From contig NZ_CP160680.1 in NCBI RefSeq assembly GCF_040784935.1, positions 1,541,501 through 1,605,500 of the forward strand: a stretch of DNA of 64,000 bases, in the 5' to 3' direction. A program made the position numbers and the translations under genes. Source of the stretch: Lewinella sp. LCG006. GTDB taxonomy: Bacteria > Bacteroidota > Bacteroidia > Chitinophagales > Saprospiraceae. The notes beneath the pieces were generated by a model. That model saw only the letters and a list, made by a program, of their open reading frames with translations. It did not search any database and had not been told where the DNA came from. The first letter of the stretch is position 1; each line of letters starts with the position of its first letter. Positions 19,907 to 27,479 of this stretch are shown piece by piece.

Positions 19907-19922
19907 TACGAAATAATTCGTA
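19907..19922. promoter_or_regulatory. Putative BlaI operator 3
   Basis: TACGAA-ATAA-TTCGTA, identical to operator 1. Starts of the three sites are 27 and 29 bases apart. This copy lies just upstream of the predicted -33 box of the minus-strand promoter. Confidence 0.65.
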
Positions 19923-20011
19923 AATAGACTGTTTCCCTACGCTGCTAGACATTTATCTGCTTTAATTTGAGGTAATTGTAGGCCACCAAATGAAATTTCC
20001 CGACAAGCTCT

Positions 20012-20019
20012 TACCTTTG
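20012..20019 (+). promoter_or_regulatory. Possible -7 box for the lipoprotein gene
   Basis: TACCTTTG matches TAnnTTTG exactly, about 90 bases before the ATG at 20110. No TTTG is found at the usual spacing upstream, so the match may be chance. Confidence 0.25.
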
Positions 20020-20109
20020 TGACTTGACGGAAATAAATGAAACAACTTTCTTTTGAGATTTTTGAAAATTTTTCTCCGTCTCTTTACTGCTCAATTAAAT
20101 GCTTAAGCT

Positions 20110-21072
20110 ATGATCCGTGGCCACTTATCCCCTATGTTTTTGCTTATTGCTTTGTTCTTGATGGTTGCCTGTACTGATACGGGTACCACCAGTAATACAA
20201 GCACTTCAGGCACTGAAGACTCCACCGCTACCGCTGCCGAAGAACCCGCTACTCCTACCCTCACTCCGCCAGACTGCCAAATCAATACGGAAGTACTGGA
20301 TGGCAACCGTGTTTGGGTAAAATCCAAAGACTTGCTGGCCGTCATCAAAGCCGACGAAGGTGAAGCCAACGAAGAGATGGGGCCAAGCCACCGGACCTTG
20401 GAAATTTTGGACGGCCGTAGCTGTGAGCAAAAATTCCAAACCAAGCTTCCCGAGAATACCAGTCCGGACTTCCCCTACTACATTGCGGAAATCCAGTACA
20501 ATAATATCAGCAATATCATTGGTATCCAGGGCTTTTACAAAGTCATCATTTGTGATTTAGAACAAAACTACAAGCTTACCGAGCTAAAGCCAGCATTTTT
20601 CACTGAACGTGAATACGACGATCCCCAGTCGGGCATGGTACAGCGCCTGGAAGTATGGGAGGATTATCTTTTGGGTTACACCCAGGATTTGGGTGCCTTT
20701 GCTTTTGACCTCAGCGACCGCAATGCACCTAAAGCAGTCTTGCCTTTCGCCGAATGGCAAGACCCTGACAATAGTCGCTACCATTCTATGTTTTTGCTGC
20801 CTACCGAAGGTGGTGTACAAGCTATCCTCCCCTTTTATGATGCGGAAGAAGATAATTTTATGCTCTATCCCCTTTTTGATGAGCCACAGCAAGTATCGGA
20901 TCAGATAACCCAATCGGCACGTAACAATCAATTCCTGGTATTACGTAAGCAGGATGAAGCCCGTACTCCTCTTGCCATCGACCTGGGTGCGCGTGATCTG
21001 GTAGCGTTGCCCGCAAATATTGCTGCTAAAAACACGCAGGATATTCTTAAATGGATGCGGGCTCAGCAATAG
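20110..21072 (+). CDS. Secreted lipoprotein of unknown function
   Basis: The product is 320 residues. A lipobox, FLMVAC with C21, follows a hydrophobic segment, then comes a Thr/Ser/Ala-rich linker (~22-50). The rest has alternating short beta strands such as LEILDGRSCEQKF and YYIAEIQYNNISNIIGIQG, suggesting a beta-propeller-like fold, but I do not recognise the family. A start at M9 (20134) is also possible. The gene is divergent from the blaI-like operon and shares its ~410-base upstream region with the three operator palindromes, so co-regulation is possible. A TACCTTTG box at 20012-20019 may be its -7 element. Confidence 0.8.
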   Translation: MIRGHLSPMFLLIALFLMVACTDTGTTSNTSTSGTEDSTATAAEEPATPTLTPPDCQINTEVLDGNRVWVKSKDLLAVIKADEGEANEEMGPSHRTLEILDGRSCEQKFQTKLPENTSPDFPYYIAEIQYNNISNIIGIQGFYKVIICDLEQNYKLTELKPAFFTEREYDDPQSGMVQRLEVWEDYLLGYTQDLGAFAFDLSDRNAPKAVLPFAEWQDPDNSRYHSMFLLPTEGGVQAILPFYDAEEDNFMLYPLFDEPQQVSDQITQSARNNQFLVLRKQDEARTPLAIDLGARDLVALPANIAAKNTQDILKWMRAQQ

Positions 21073-21096
21073 TAGGTATAAAACTTAGGGCGGTAT

Positions 21097-21150
21097 CCGG
21101 CAAAAAAACGTAGGGCAAATTCATGAATTTGCCCTACGTTTTTTTGCCGG
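21097..21150. terminator. 54-bp perfect palindrome between convergent genes
   Basis: The left half (21097-21123) is the exact reverse complement of the right half (21124-21150). It starts CCGGCAAAAAAACG and ends in the matching T-run and GCCGG. The A-run and T-run give a U-tract for transcripts from either side, so it can serve as a bidirectional terminator for the lipoprotein gene (plus) and the metallopeptidase gene (minus), whose coding ends flank it. Its centre is related to the hairpin at 19771-19798. Confidence 0.8.
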
Positions 21151-21154
21151 GATT

Positions 21155-21889
21155 TTAAAAATCACACCCTGCCCCAAATTCCTTCAACCAGGCTTCCTTT
21201 TTTTCGTAATCAGGCATCACCCGGGCCACTTCGGCCCAAAACCGGTGCGAATGGTTCAATTCGATCAAGTGGGCCAACTCGTGAACAATGACGTAATCAA
21301 CCACCTCTTGGGGTGCAAATAGCAGGCGGGTACTCAGATTAATATTGCCTGAATTGGAGCAAGACCCCCAATTGCTGTGATTGTATTTTAGCTTTACGCC
21401 CTTGATGGGTCGACGAAAATGCTGCTCATTGAGCGCAAGAACCCTTTTTGTAATCTGGGGCAAATAATCTGCCGCTACCACCCTACTGAGCAGGGTACGG
21501 ATGGCTTTAGAAGCCTGCTGTTCATCCATATCACGGTTAAGACGAAGAACAATCTGCCCTCCCTTCAAACTCGCTGCGCTTGTTTTACGATCTTCCTGGC
21601 GCAGTCGCAGTTCGTACTGCCGATCACCTACCCGAAGCGTATCTCCGTCCTGATAATCAGCTTTTTGGTAGCGTTGAAAGAGCCCCTCTTTTTTCTCGTA
21701 TTGCTTCTCCAGCCAAGTCGTCAGTCTTTTGCGATGAGCGGCTTCCTCTTGGGCTGGCAAATTTATCGGGAAACGCATGATCACATTTTCCTTGCCCATA
21801 GAGGCCCGAATACTCCTCCGCCGTTCGCGAATGATCTGTACGGGCACATCCATCGTTCCAATCTTTAGCTTGATCCACTCCTCTTTCAT
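21155..21889 (-). CDS. YgjP-like (SprT/M48-type) zinc metallopeptidase
   Basis: From the ATG at 21889 the product is 244 residues beginning MKEEWIKLKIG. A TTG 24 bases upstream is an alternative, but it adds only a short tail. The C-terminal part carries YVIVHELAHLIELNHSHRFW, that is HELAH plus a third His, typical of the YgjP/DUF45 metal-dependent hydrolase family. A W-G-S-C-S motif and LNLSTRLLFAP-like wording (here INLSTRLLFAP) precede it, also typical. The N-terminal part contains the usual RRSIRASMG segment. The substrate is unknown for this family. The protein looks cytoplasmic with no signal peptide. Confidence 0.88.
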   Translation of the reverse strand: MKEEWIKLKIGTMDVPVQIIRERRRSIRASMGKENVIMRFPINLPAQEEAAHRKRLTTWLEKQYEKKEGLFQRYQKADYQDGDTLRVGDRQYELRLRQEDRKTSAASLKGGQIVLRLNRDMDEQQASKAIRTLLSRVVAADYLPQITKRVLALNEQHFRRPIKGVKLKYNHSNWGSCSNSGNINLSTRLLFAPQEVVDYVIVHELAHLIELNHSHRFWAEVARVMPDYEKKEAWLKEFGAGCDF

Positions 21890-21903
21890 AATCCCAAACA
21901 TAC

Positions 21904-21943
21904 AAAATCCCAAACTTCACACTGGTGTGAAGTTTGGGATTTT
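21904..21943. repeat. 19-bp hairpin upstream of the YgjP-like gene
   Basis: The arms 21904-21922 and 21925-21943 are perfect inverted copies with a 2-base centre; the stem starts AAAATCCCAAAC. It ends in a T-run on the plus strand and A-run on the other side, so it could terminate transcripts in either direction. It lies just 5' of the metallopeptidase start, where a 12-base partial copy of the same arm (ATAATCCCAAAC) also occurs at 21888-21899. Confidence 0.65.
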
Positions 21944-22145
21944 AACTTATTATGCATTTGTGGACAGGTTTGAATGTATGATCGCAATGGTACGATTGAC
22001 CTCCTAATAATTTTGGCGTCAATTCGTACAACCACGTAATCGCAATGGTACGATGGGCTACTCATTATCCACACAAGGCCACCTACCGCCTGCAAAATAA
22101 AGAAAGCAGATTTACGCAGTACCGTTGTACAAGTAACCTACCTTA

Positions 22146-22418
22146 TCACCCCATCATAATTGACAGTGATATTAATACCGCCCCAACCCAAAAAAAACCA
22201 GTAAAGGCTTTATTAATACCCTCCTCATTCTCAATGACAAACTTCACGGGTTGCCTGTTCAAATTTTCAGCATTAAAGGTTTTGTGAAATCCAATTAACC
22301 CTTTTATCATATTTTTCACAAGGAAGCGGTTCCATAAATAGATAGCTCCAAACAATGATAATATTACTAAAAACTTGATCAGCATTTCCAAGGGTTTTAT
22401 TTTCAGATTAACCTTCAC
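22146..22418 (-). CDS. Small two-helix membrane protein, unknown
   Basis: The product is 90 residues. It has two hydrophobic segments, about 13-34 (LIKFLVILSLFGAIYLW) and 72-89 (AFTGFFWVGAVLISLSIMMG), separated by a polar loop containing NRFLVKNMIKGLIGF and KFVIENEEGINK. The loop and paired helices look like real coding sequence rather than chance, but no family is recognised. The composition is more AT-rich than the neighbours. An antisense frame overlaps it and is less convincing. Confidence 0.5.
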   Translation of the reverse strand: MKVNLKIKPLEMLIKFLVILSLFGAIYLWNRFLVKNMIKGLIGFHKTFNAENLNRQPVKFVIENEEGINKAFTGFFWVGAVLISLSIMMG

Positions 22419-22426
22419 CCCCTCCC

Positions 22427-22576
22427 CGCGAGTCCCGTTCGGAACGAGCCTCCCCCGCGAACCCGACGGAGTCGGTGAGCATTATCGCGAGTTCCGAGGT
22501 ATCGGGACGAGCACTAGCCGCGAACCCGACAGCGTCGGGTGAGCACAACCACGAGTTCCGAAACTTCGGAACGAGT
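22427..22576. repeat. Array of five ~30-bp hairpin units downstream of serC
   Basis: Units start near 22427, 22456, 22486, 22519 and 22551 (spacing 29-33). Two unit types alternate. Type A is like CGAGTTCCG-x-CGGAACGAG (units 1, 3, 5), and type B is like CGAACCCGAC-x-GTCGGGTGAGC (units 2, 4). Each can fold on itself. The last unit ends three bases before the serC stop codon on the minus strand. Possible roles are a terminator, mRNA end protection or a REP-like element. Confidence 0.75.
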
Positions 22577-22578
22577 AC

Positions 22579-23658
22579 CTACGCATGCTTCTCCGCAAAA
22601 GCCTTCATCACATCCACCAAGACCTGCACGCTTTCCAGCTCCATGCTATTGTAAATCGACGCCCGGAAACCACCGGCAGAACGGTGACCTTTGATGCCAT
22701 CACAGTTGGCAGCAGCGGCAGCGGCCAAAAATTCTTTCTCCAAAGCTGCATATTGTTCATGCAACACAAAAGTCGCATTCATCCGCGAGCGGTCAGCTAC
22801 ATCGGTGACGACGCCTTTGAACATTGGGTTGCGGTCAATCTCATCATAAATGAGCTTGGCCTTTGCTTCGTTGCGGGGCACCATGGCTTCCAGGCCTCCC
22901 TGTGCTTTGATCCAACGCATCGTCAGCATACTCACATAGATCGGGAAAACAGGAGGCGTATTGAACGAAGATTCGCCGTCGATATGCACCTGGTACTTTA
23001 GCATAGAAGGGATTGCCCGATCTACTTTACCCAACAGATCCTTGCGCACAATCACCAAGGTTACGCCAGCAGGTCCCATATTTTTCTGAGCACCAGCATA
23101 GATGATACCAAAACGTTCAACGGGTAGTGGGCGGCTAAAAATATCGCTCGACATATCTGCTACCAATGGCAAATCAGTCTCTGGAAATTCCTGAAACTGC
23201 GTACCAAAAATGGTGTTATTGGTAGTAATATGTACATATTTCAAATCCTCAGGAATCGTGTAGCCCTTCGGAATGTAGCTAAAATTAGTGTCCTTGCTAC
23301 TCGCAAGCTCCTTAACCTCTCCGAAGAGCTTGGCTTCCTTGATCGCTTTGCTCGACCAGGTTCCTGTATTTACATAACCAGCGGCTTCGTCCTCATTGAG
23401 CAAGTTCATCGCTGACATGAAAAACTGACTGCTCGCTCCTCCTGATAGGAAAAGCACTGCATAGTCATCGCTCAGCCCCAATAATTCACGCACCAACGCA
23501 ACCCCTTCGTCCATCACCGCAATGAAATCTTTCGAACGGTGTGAGATTTCCAGAATAGACAATCCGCTACCATTAAAATCACGAACGGCTTCGGCTGCTT
23601 CCGCCATCACACTAGCCGGAAGAATAGCAGGACCGGCGCTGAAATTGTGCACTTTCAT
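22579..23658 (-). CDS. serC: Phosphoserine aminotransferase
   Basis: From the ATG at 23658 (MKVHNFSAGPAILP) the product is 359 residues, the usual size. Upstream in-frame codons would add ten residues without family support. It converts 3-phosphohydroxypyruvate and glutamate to phosphoserine in serine synthesis, and also acts in pyridoxal phosphate synthesis. Family features seen are NFSAGPA, the ISHRSK segment, FLSGGASSQF, the PLP lysine in YAGAQKNMGPAG, and the C-terminal HRSAGGFRASIYN. No other serine pathway gene is next to it. A TATTTTTG box lies upstream at 23693-23686 (minus). Confidence 0.97.
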   Translation of the reverse strand: MKVHNFSAGPAILPASVMAEAAEAVRDFNGSGLSILEISHRSKDFIAVMDEGVALVRELLGLSDDYAVLFLSGGASSQFFMSAMNLLNEDEAAGYVNTGTWSSKAIKEAKLFGEVKELASSKDTNFSYIPKGYTIPEDLKYVHITTNNTIFGTQFQEFPETDLPLVADMSSDIFSRPLPVERFGIIYAGAQKNMGPAGVTLVIVRKDLLGKVDRAIPSMLKYQVHIDGESSFNTPPVFPIYVSMLTMRWIKAQGGLEAMVPRNEAKAKLIYDEIDRNPMFKGVVTDVADRSRMNATFVLHEQYAALEKEFLAAAAAANCDGIKGHRSAGGFRASIYNSMELESVQVLVDVMKAFAEKHA

Positions 23659-23955
23659 ATCAGGTAAATTGTGGTTAATATGGAACAAAAATAAGGTTTT
23701 TCCAGTCCCATGCCAGGCTTTCTTACCCGCATATCCCCAAAATAAAGTCTAAACTACGATCCGTCTCTTTCCACTTTTTTTACAATATTTGGGTCAGCTA
23801 GTAGATGCTGTTTTCATAAAACGGGACTATCCTTATTTTCTCAAAACTATCAATGGCTTTAAAAACGCAACGCCAAATTTTTATCGCCAAGCATCTACAG
23901 CTTATATTTTGGTTAATTTTAGATTTTATTGGTACATTCTTACAAAAAAGCTTTT

Positions 23956-25389
23956 ATGCATAAGATCATCCTGCTTTCTTCCCTGCTGCTTAGTTTGAGT
24001 ATTTTACTGCTTACCTGTACTCCCAAAACCACAGAAACAGTTAATCCTCCTACTACACAACCTCCCCAGCCTGTCAGCCCCCCTCCTCCGCCGGTAGACC
24101 TAAGCCCCTGCCCTAAATTTACTGATGCTCCCAACCAGGATGACGCAGAAACCTACTACGTTCTGTACCGCGATTTTCTTAAAGCGCAAGATTATGATCG
24201 GGCCTACGACTATTGGAAGCAAGTCTACGCGGTAGCTCCTGCTGCCGACGGCCAACGCAACACCGTCTTCTCGGATGGTATCTTCTTCTACGAATATTAC
24301 CTGAGCCAGACCGGAGACCAGGCTTACGTCGACTCCATCTTTGCGCTCTACGACGAGATCGATAAATGTTACCCTAAAGGAGGCTACGTCATTGGCCGCA
24401 AGGCTTTCGACTATTACTATAAATACGAGGATCGCTCTACCCCGCTGGAGACCTTCAACCTCTTCAAAGAGTCGATTGAAATGGACGGGCTTGATGCCAA
24501 TTATTTTGTCATCAATCCTTTCACGGCACTCCTTACCGAGCTGCACGATTCTACGCTGATCTCAGACGCTGAAGCCAAGGTCTACGCCGACCAGATTCTC
24601 GCCATTATTGAGCATGGACAGGAAAATTGTAAAGACGCGGAATGCGAAGCCTGGGAAATCGTAGCCGAATACGCCCCCGTAAGATTACAATATTTCGAAA
24701 CCGTCAAAGGCTTCTATGATTGTGATTACTACGTTGAGAAATATTACCCCGAGTTTGAGGCCGCTCCCGAGGATTGCGACATCGCCCGCGAGGTACTCAG
24801 TCGCCTCAACTGGGGGGGATGTACCGAAGGCAATGCTGCTTACGACGCCGTTAAGGCCATCCTTGACGGGCCTTGTGTCTACGAGTTTGCTGGTCCGGCG
24901 GGTATTGGCATAAAATGCCTGCAAGATGGAGAATATGATTGTGCGATTGAAAACCTCTTGCTCGCTGCCGACCAGGAAGAAAAATCCGTCCGTAAATCAG
25001 AATTATTGCTCTTGGTCGCAAAAATCTATTACGTCCACAAGCGTAACTACAGCAATGCCCGCACCTACGCCCAACGTGCGGCCGACGTGCGTAGCAACTG
25101 GGGAGAGCCCTACATCCTTATCGGCCGTATGTACGCCAGCAGTGGGCCCCTCTGTGGCCCCGGCCGGGGTTGGGACAGCCAGGTCGTCGTCTGGGCCGCA
25201 CTGGACATGTGGAACAAAGCCAAAAGCATCGATTCTTCTTCCGCTTCCGAAGCCAACAAGTGGATCAACCAGTACAGCCAGTACATGCCCAAAAAAGCCG
25301 ACGTTTTCCAACGCAACCTCAAAAATGGCGACAGCTTCTACATCGGCTGCTGGATACAGCGAAGTACGGTGATCAGGACGGTGAATTAA
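23956..25389 (+). CDS. TPR-like lipoprotein, Bacteroidota type
   Basis: From the ATG at 23956 the product is 477 residues. It has a lipoprotein signal ending LLLTC (C21) and a Pro/Thr-rich linker up to about residue 50. The body is mostly helical with TPR-like pairs rich in Tyr and Ala: YYVLYRDFLKAQDYDRAYDYW, then AENLLLAADQEE-like wording later (ENLLLAADQEEKS) and YSNARTYAQRAADV. The last part includes GPLCGPGRGWDSQVVVW, a conserved element with a Cys. Such outer-membrane lipoproteins are common in the phylum and mostly uncharacterised. A start at 23929 would place extra residues before the signal and is less likely. Confidence 0.88.
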   Translation: MHKIILLSSLLLSLSILLLTCTPKTTETVNPPTTQPPQPVSPPPPPVDLSPCPKFTDAPNQDDAETYYVLYRDFLKAQDYDRAYDYWKQVYAVAPAADGQRNTVFSDGIFFYEYYLSQTGDQAYVDSIFALYDEIDKCYPKGGYVIGRKAFDYYYKYEDRSTPLETFNLFKESIEMDGLDANYFVINPFTALLTELHDSTLISDAEAKVYADQILAIIEHGQENCKDAECEAWEIVAEYAPVRLQYFETVKGFYDCDYYVEKYYPEFEAAPEDCDIAREVLSRLNWGGCTEGNAAYDAVKAILDGPCVYEFAGPAGIGIKCLQDGEYDCAIENLLLAADQEEKSVRKSELLLLVAKIYYVHKRNYSNARTYAQRAADVRSNWGEPYILIGRMYASSGPLCGPGRGWDSQVVVWAALDMWNKAKSIDSSSASEANKWINQYSQYMPKKADVFQRNLKNGDSFYIGCWIQRSTVIRTVN

Positions 25390-25394
25390 ATGGT

Positions 25395-25566
25395 TGGGGG
25401 TTGTGTAAAAAGTCACCTAAACACAAAAACGGCACAATGCCGTCAAATTAAATTCTAAAAAGTAGTGATCAATAAACCAATCGCCTTTCAAAAATAAAGT
25501 TCTTACCCTTTCGTCCATTTTTTATTTGGCACAAATTTAGGCGATGGACTTTTTACACAACCCCCA
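25395..25566. mobile_element. Candidate MITE with 19-bp terminal inverted repeats
   Basis: A 19-base sequence at 25395-25413, beginning TGGGGGTTGTGTAAAAAGT, returns as an exact inverted copy at 25548-25566. The 134 bases between are AT-rich and noncoding and contain a small hairpin (25429-25443). It lies between two convergent genes. No clear target-site duplication was seen, so this may instead be a paired terminator; the sharp ends favour a mobile element. Confidence 0.5.
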
Positions 25567-25569
25567 CCC

Positions 25570-27081
25570 CTATTCCGCTTTTACCACTTTTCCTGTTTTG
25601 AGAAGATTCCCGTCAGAAGATAACAAGCGGTAGGTGTACACACCTTTTGGGAGGTCATCTAGATGGACTATTAATGTTGATGCGGTGTTAATGATCGCGC
25701 GTTTCACTTGCCTGCCGTGTACGTCGTACAGCTCGTAAAGGTCGCCGGGGGCACCTCCTTCCAGGGTAAGTGAGGCACGGGTGGGGTTGGGAAAGATTCG
25801 AATTTTGGCTGCTTGTAACTCTTCATTCGCTACCAAATAATCATAACACTCCTTAAAAATATCGTTTTGCCACAGGGGAGTATCAAGATCTGGTTCAGCG
25901 TAGAAGCACTGTAAACTACGTCGTTCTCCGTCTATTTCGTCGATAAAGGTGTGATAAGGGAAAAAAGGATGGTCATTCGCTCCGAAGCCTTCGATCCAGT
26001 ACCAATCGCGATTTAATGGATACCCGGGCGACCAATGCAGGCGGCGGCGTTGCTCTCCACTATTCAATGTAATGGTGTCTATGAGTACCAACTCCATATT
26101 AACCTCGCCCAGAAAAAGGGTGCTAAGGAAGAACGTGTCGTCTAACTCCGTGAGAGAGAAATCGTAGAGCAAAAGTTCTTCGGCATTGGGTTCCAGGGGC
26201 GAAGTTCGATAGACCTTGCCATTCGCCTCTCGAAAACGATAGCCCGTTTCTTCCCATGCTGGCTGAGTGGCTTGTTGGCGTTCCTCCAGATTGAAATAAA
26301 TATGGTCCTCCACCTGAACAGGATTGCGGAAGCGATATTCGTAGGTTATGCGTGTAAATGCACCTGAAAAATAGTTAATTGACTCGGAGATATGCCACTC
26401 CTGATAAGGGTTGACCATCCCTTTTTGTATGGCCACATTACAATCCATATCCGGTGCTCGGCAATAGTCAAAAAGACTCGTGGAGAGGATACTCACCGGC
26501 GGTATCGGCAATTCCAGCAATCCGCTGGTGTAGCCAATTCCTTCAATTAATTCAAAGCCCGTTGATAGTTCGAAAACACGACGTTCCGTTCCGTAAATAT
26601 TCTCCAGGTTGATCGCCGTGACCACTACATTTTCCACGCCCTCCAGCAAGCAGCTTTCCAACATATCGCCGACGGAAAGAGCGAAGTCATAAAGGAGCAC
26701 TTCATTCGTTGAAGCGGCTGGACAGAGCTCTATTGATACATCCCGCCAGTAAACTTTACGTCCCGACAAATCCTCCCGTATCAGTCCAGCCAAGGTCTCC
26801 GAAACAATCCGCAACGGAGAGTCATAAGCTTCCAGTCCACCGCCCGGTGCTCCATTTGGCAAAAAATCACGCCGGTAAAGTTTATGATAATCGACATTGC
26901 CAACGATGGTATCTGCTCCGAGGTAATATTCATAGAGGGTCCCACAAGACCATACTTCCTCGGTAGAGGTTTGGCATATTTTCCAGTGTGCATCTTGCAG
27001 TACTAAAGGTTGATAAGCTTGGCCTACCAAGCTCCACACTGCTGAACATAAAAATAGTAAGGGTAGTGTTTTATGTAACAT
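25570..27081 (-). CDS. Secreted protein with T9SS type A sorting domain
   Basis: The product is 503 residues. A signal peptide (MLHKTLPLLFLCSAVWSLVGQ) is followed by about 400 residues of unrecognised beta-rich sequence with repeated W-x-C and Y-D-F elements (LLYDFALSVGDML, LLYDFSLTELDD), suggesting two similar halves. The last ~75 residues are a T9SS type A domain: IRIFPNPT, LYELYDVHGRQV, LPKGVYTYRL and a basic end. This domain directs export through the outer membrane. The function of the body is unknown. Confidence 0.88.
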   Translation of the reverse strand: MLHKTLPLLFLCSAVWSLVGQAYQPLVLQDAHWKICQTSTEEVWSCGTLYEYYLGADTIVGNVDYHKLYRRDFLPNGAPGGGLEAYDSPLRIVSETLAGLIREDLSGRKVYWRDVSIELCPAASTNEVLLYDFALSVGDMLESCLLEGVENVVVTAINLENIYGTERRVFELSTGFELIEGIGYTSGLLELPIPPVSILSTSLFDYCRAPDMDCNVAIQKGMVNPYQEWHISESINYFSGAFTRITYEYRFRNPVQVEDHIYFNLEERQQATQPAWEETGYRFREANGKVYRTSPLEPNAEELLLYDFSLTELDDTFFLSTLFLGEVNMELVLIDTITLNSGEQRRRLHWSPGYPLNRDWYWIEGFGANDHPFFPYHTFIDEIDGERRSLQCFYAEPDLDTPLWQNDIFKECYDYLVANEELQAAKIRIFPNPTRASLTLEGGAPGDLYELYDVHGRQVKRAIINTASTLIVHLDDLPKGVYTYRLLSSDGNLLKTGKVVKAE

Positions 27082-27479
27082 GCTTCAAGGGTTTAGAGGA
27101 AGAGAACGTGAGGCTATTGCCATCCTGAAAGTTAATTCTTTTCGTTCCTAGCGCAATGTGTCACCATTGTCACGGGGGTGACTAATTCCTGTTTTCACTT
27201 GTACTTTCAGGCTTTGTTACGAGTCCGCAACTTGCTCCAAAGGTGATTATACGTCTCGCAGACAATACCTTGAGGCCCTTGGTGGTTAATTTCACTTCGC
27301 CTTCGTTCACCATTTTTTTCCTTCGGTTTAACCTCTCCATAACAAAATTATAGGTGGCCATTTAACAGCCACTTGGATAAAAAAGCTAATTTTGGTGCAT
27401 TCTGGTGTATTTTACGCTTCAGAAGGTAAAGTTTTCTTGGTTTTATCAGAACAAAACGAACGAACGAACAGAAATAATT
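27082..27479. other. Intergenic region before the peptide transporters
   Basis: About 400 bases upstream of the first transporter gene and the divergent T9SS gene. A TAATTTTG box at 27387-27394 fits a -7 element for the transporter, but no good -33 partner was found. No gene was recognised here. Confidence 0.4.
27387..27394 (+). promoter_or_regulatory. Possible -7 box for the transporter pair
   Basis: TAATTTTG matches TAnnTTTG, 86 bases before the ATG at 27480. Low confidence because the region is AT-rich. Confidence 0.3.

Noticed and set aside
22427-22576. Five evenly spaced repeats considered as a CRISPR array
   Set aside because: Units abut without unique spacers, two unit types alternate, and no cas genes are present.
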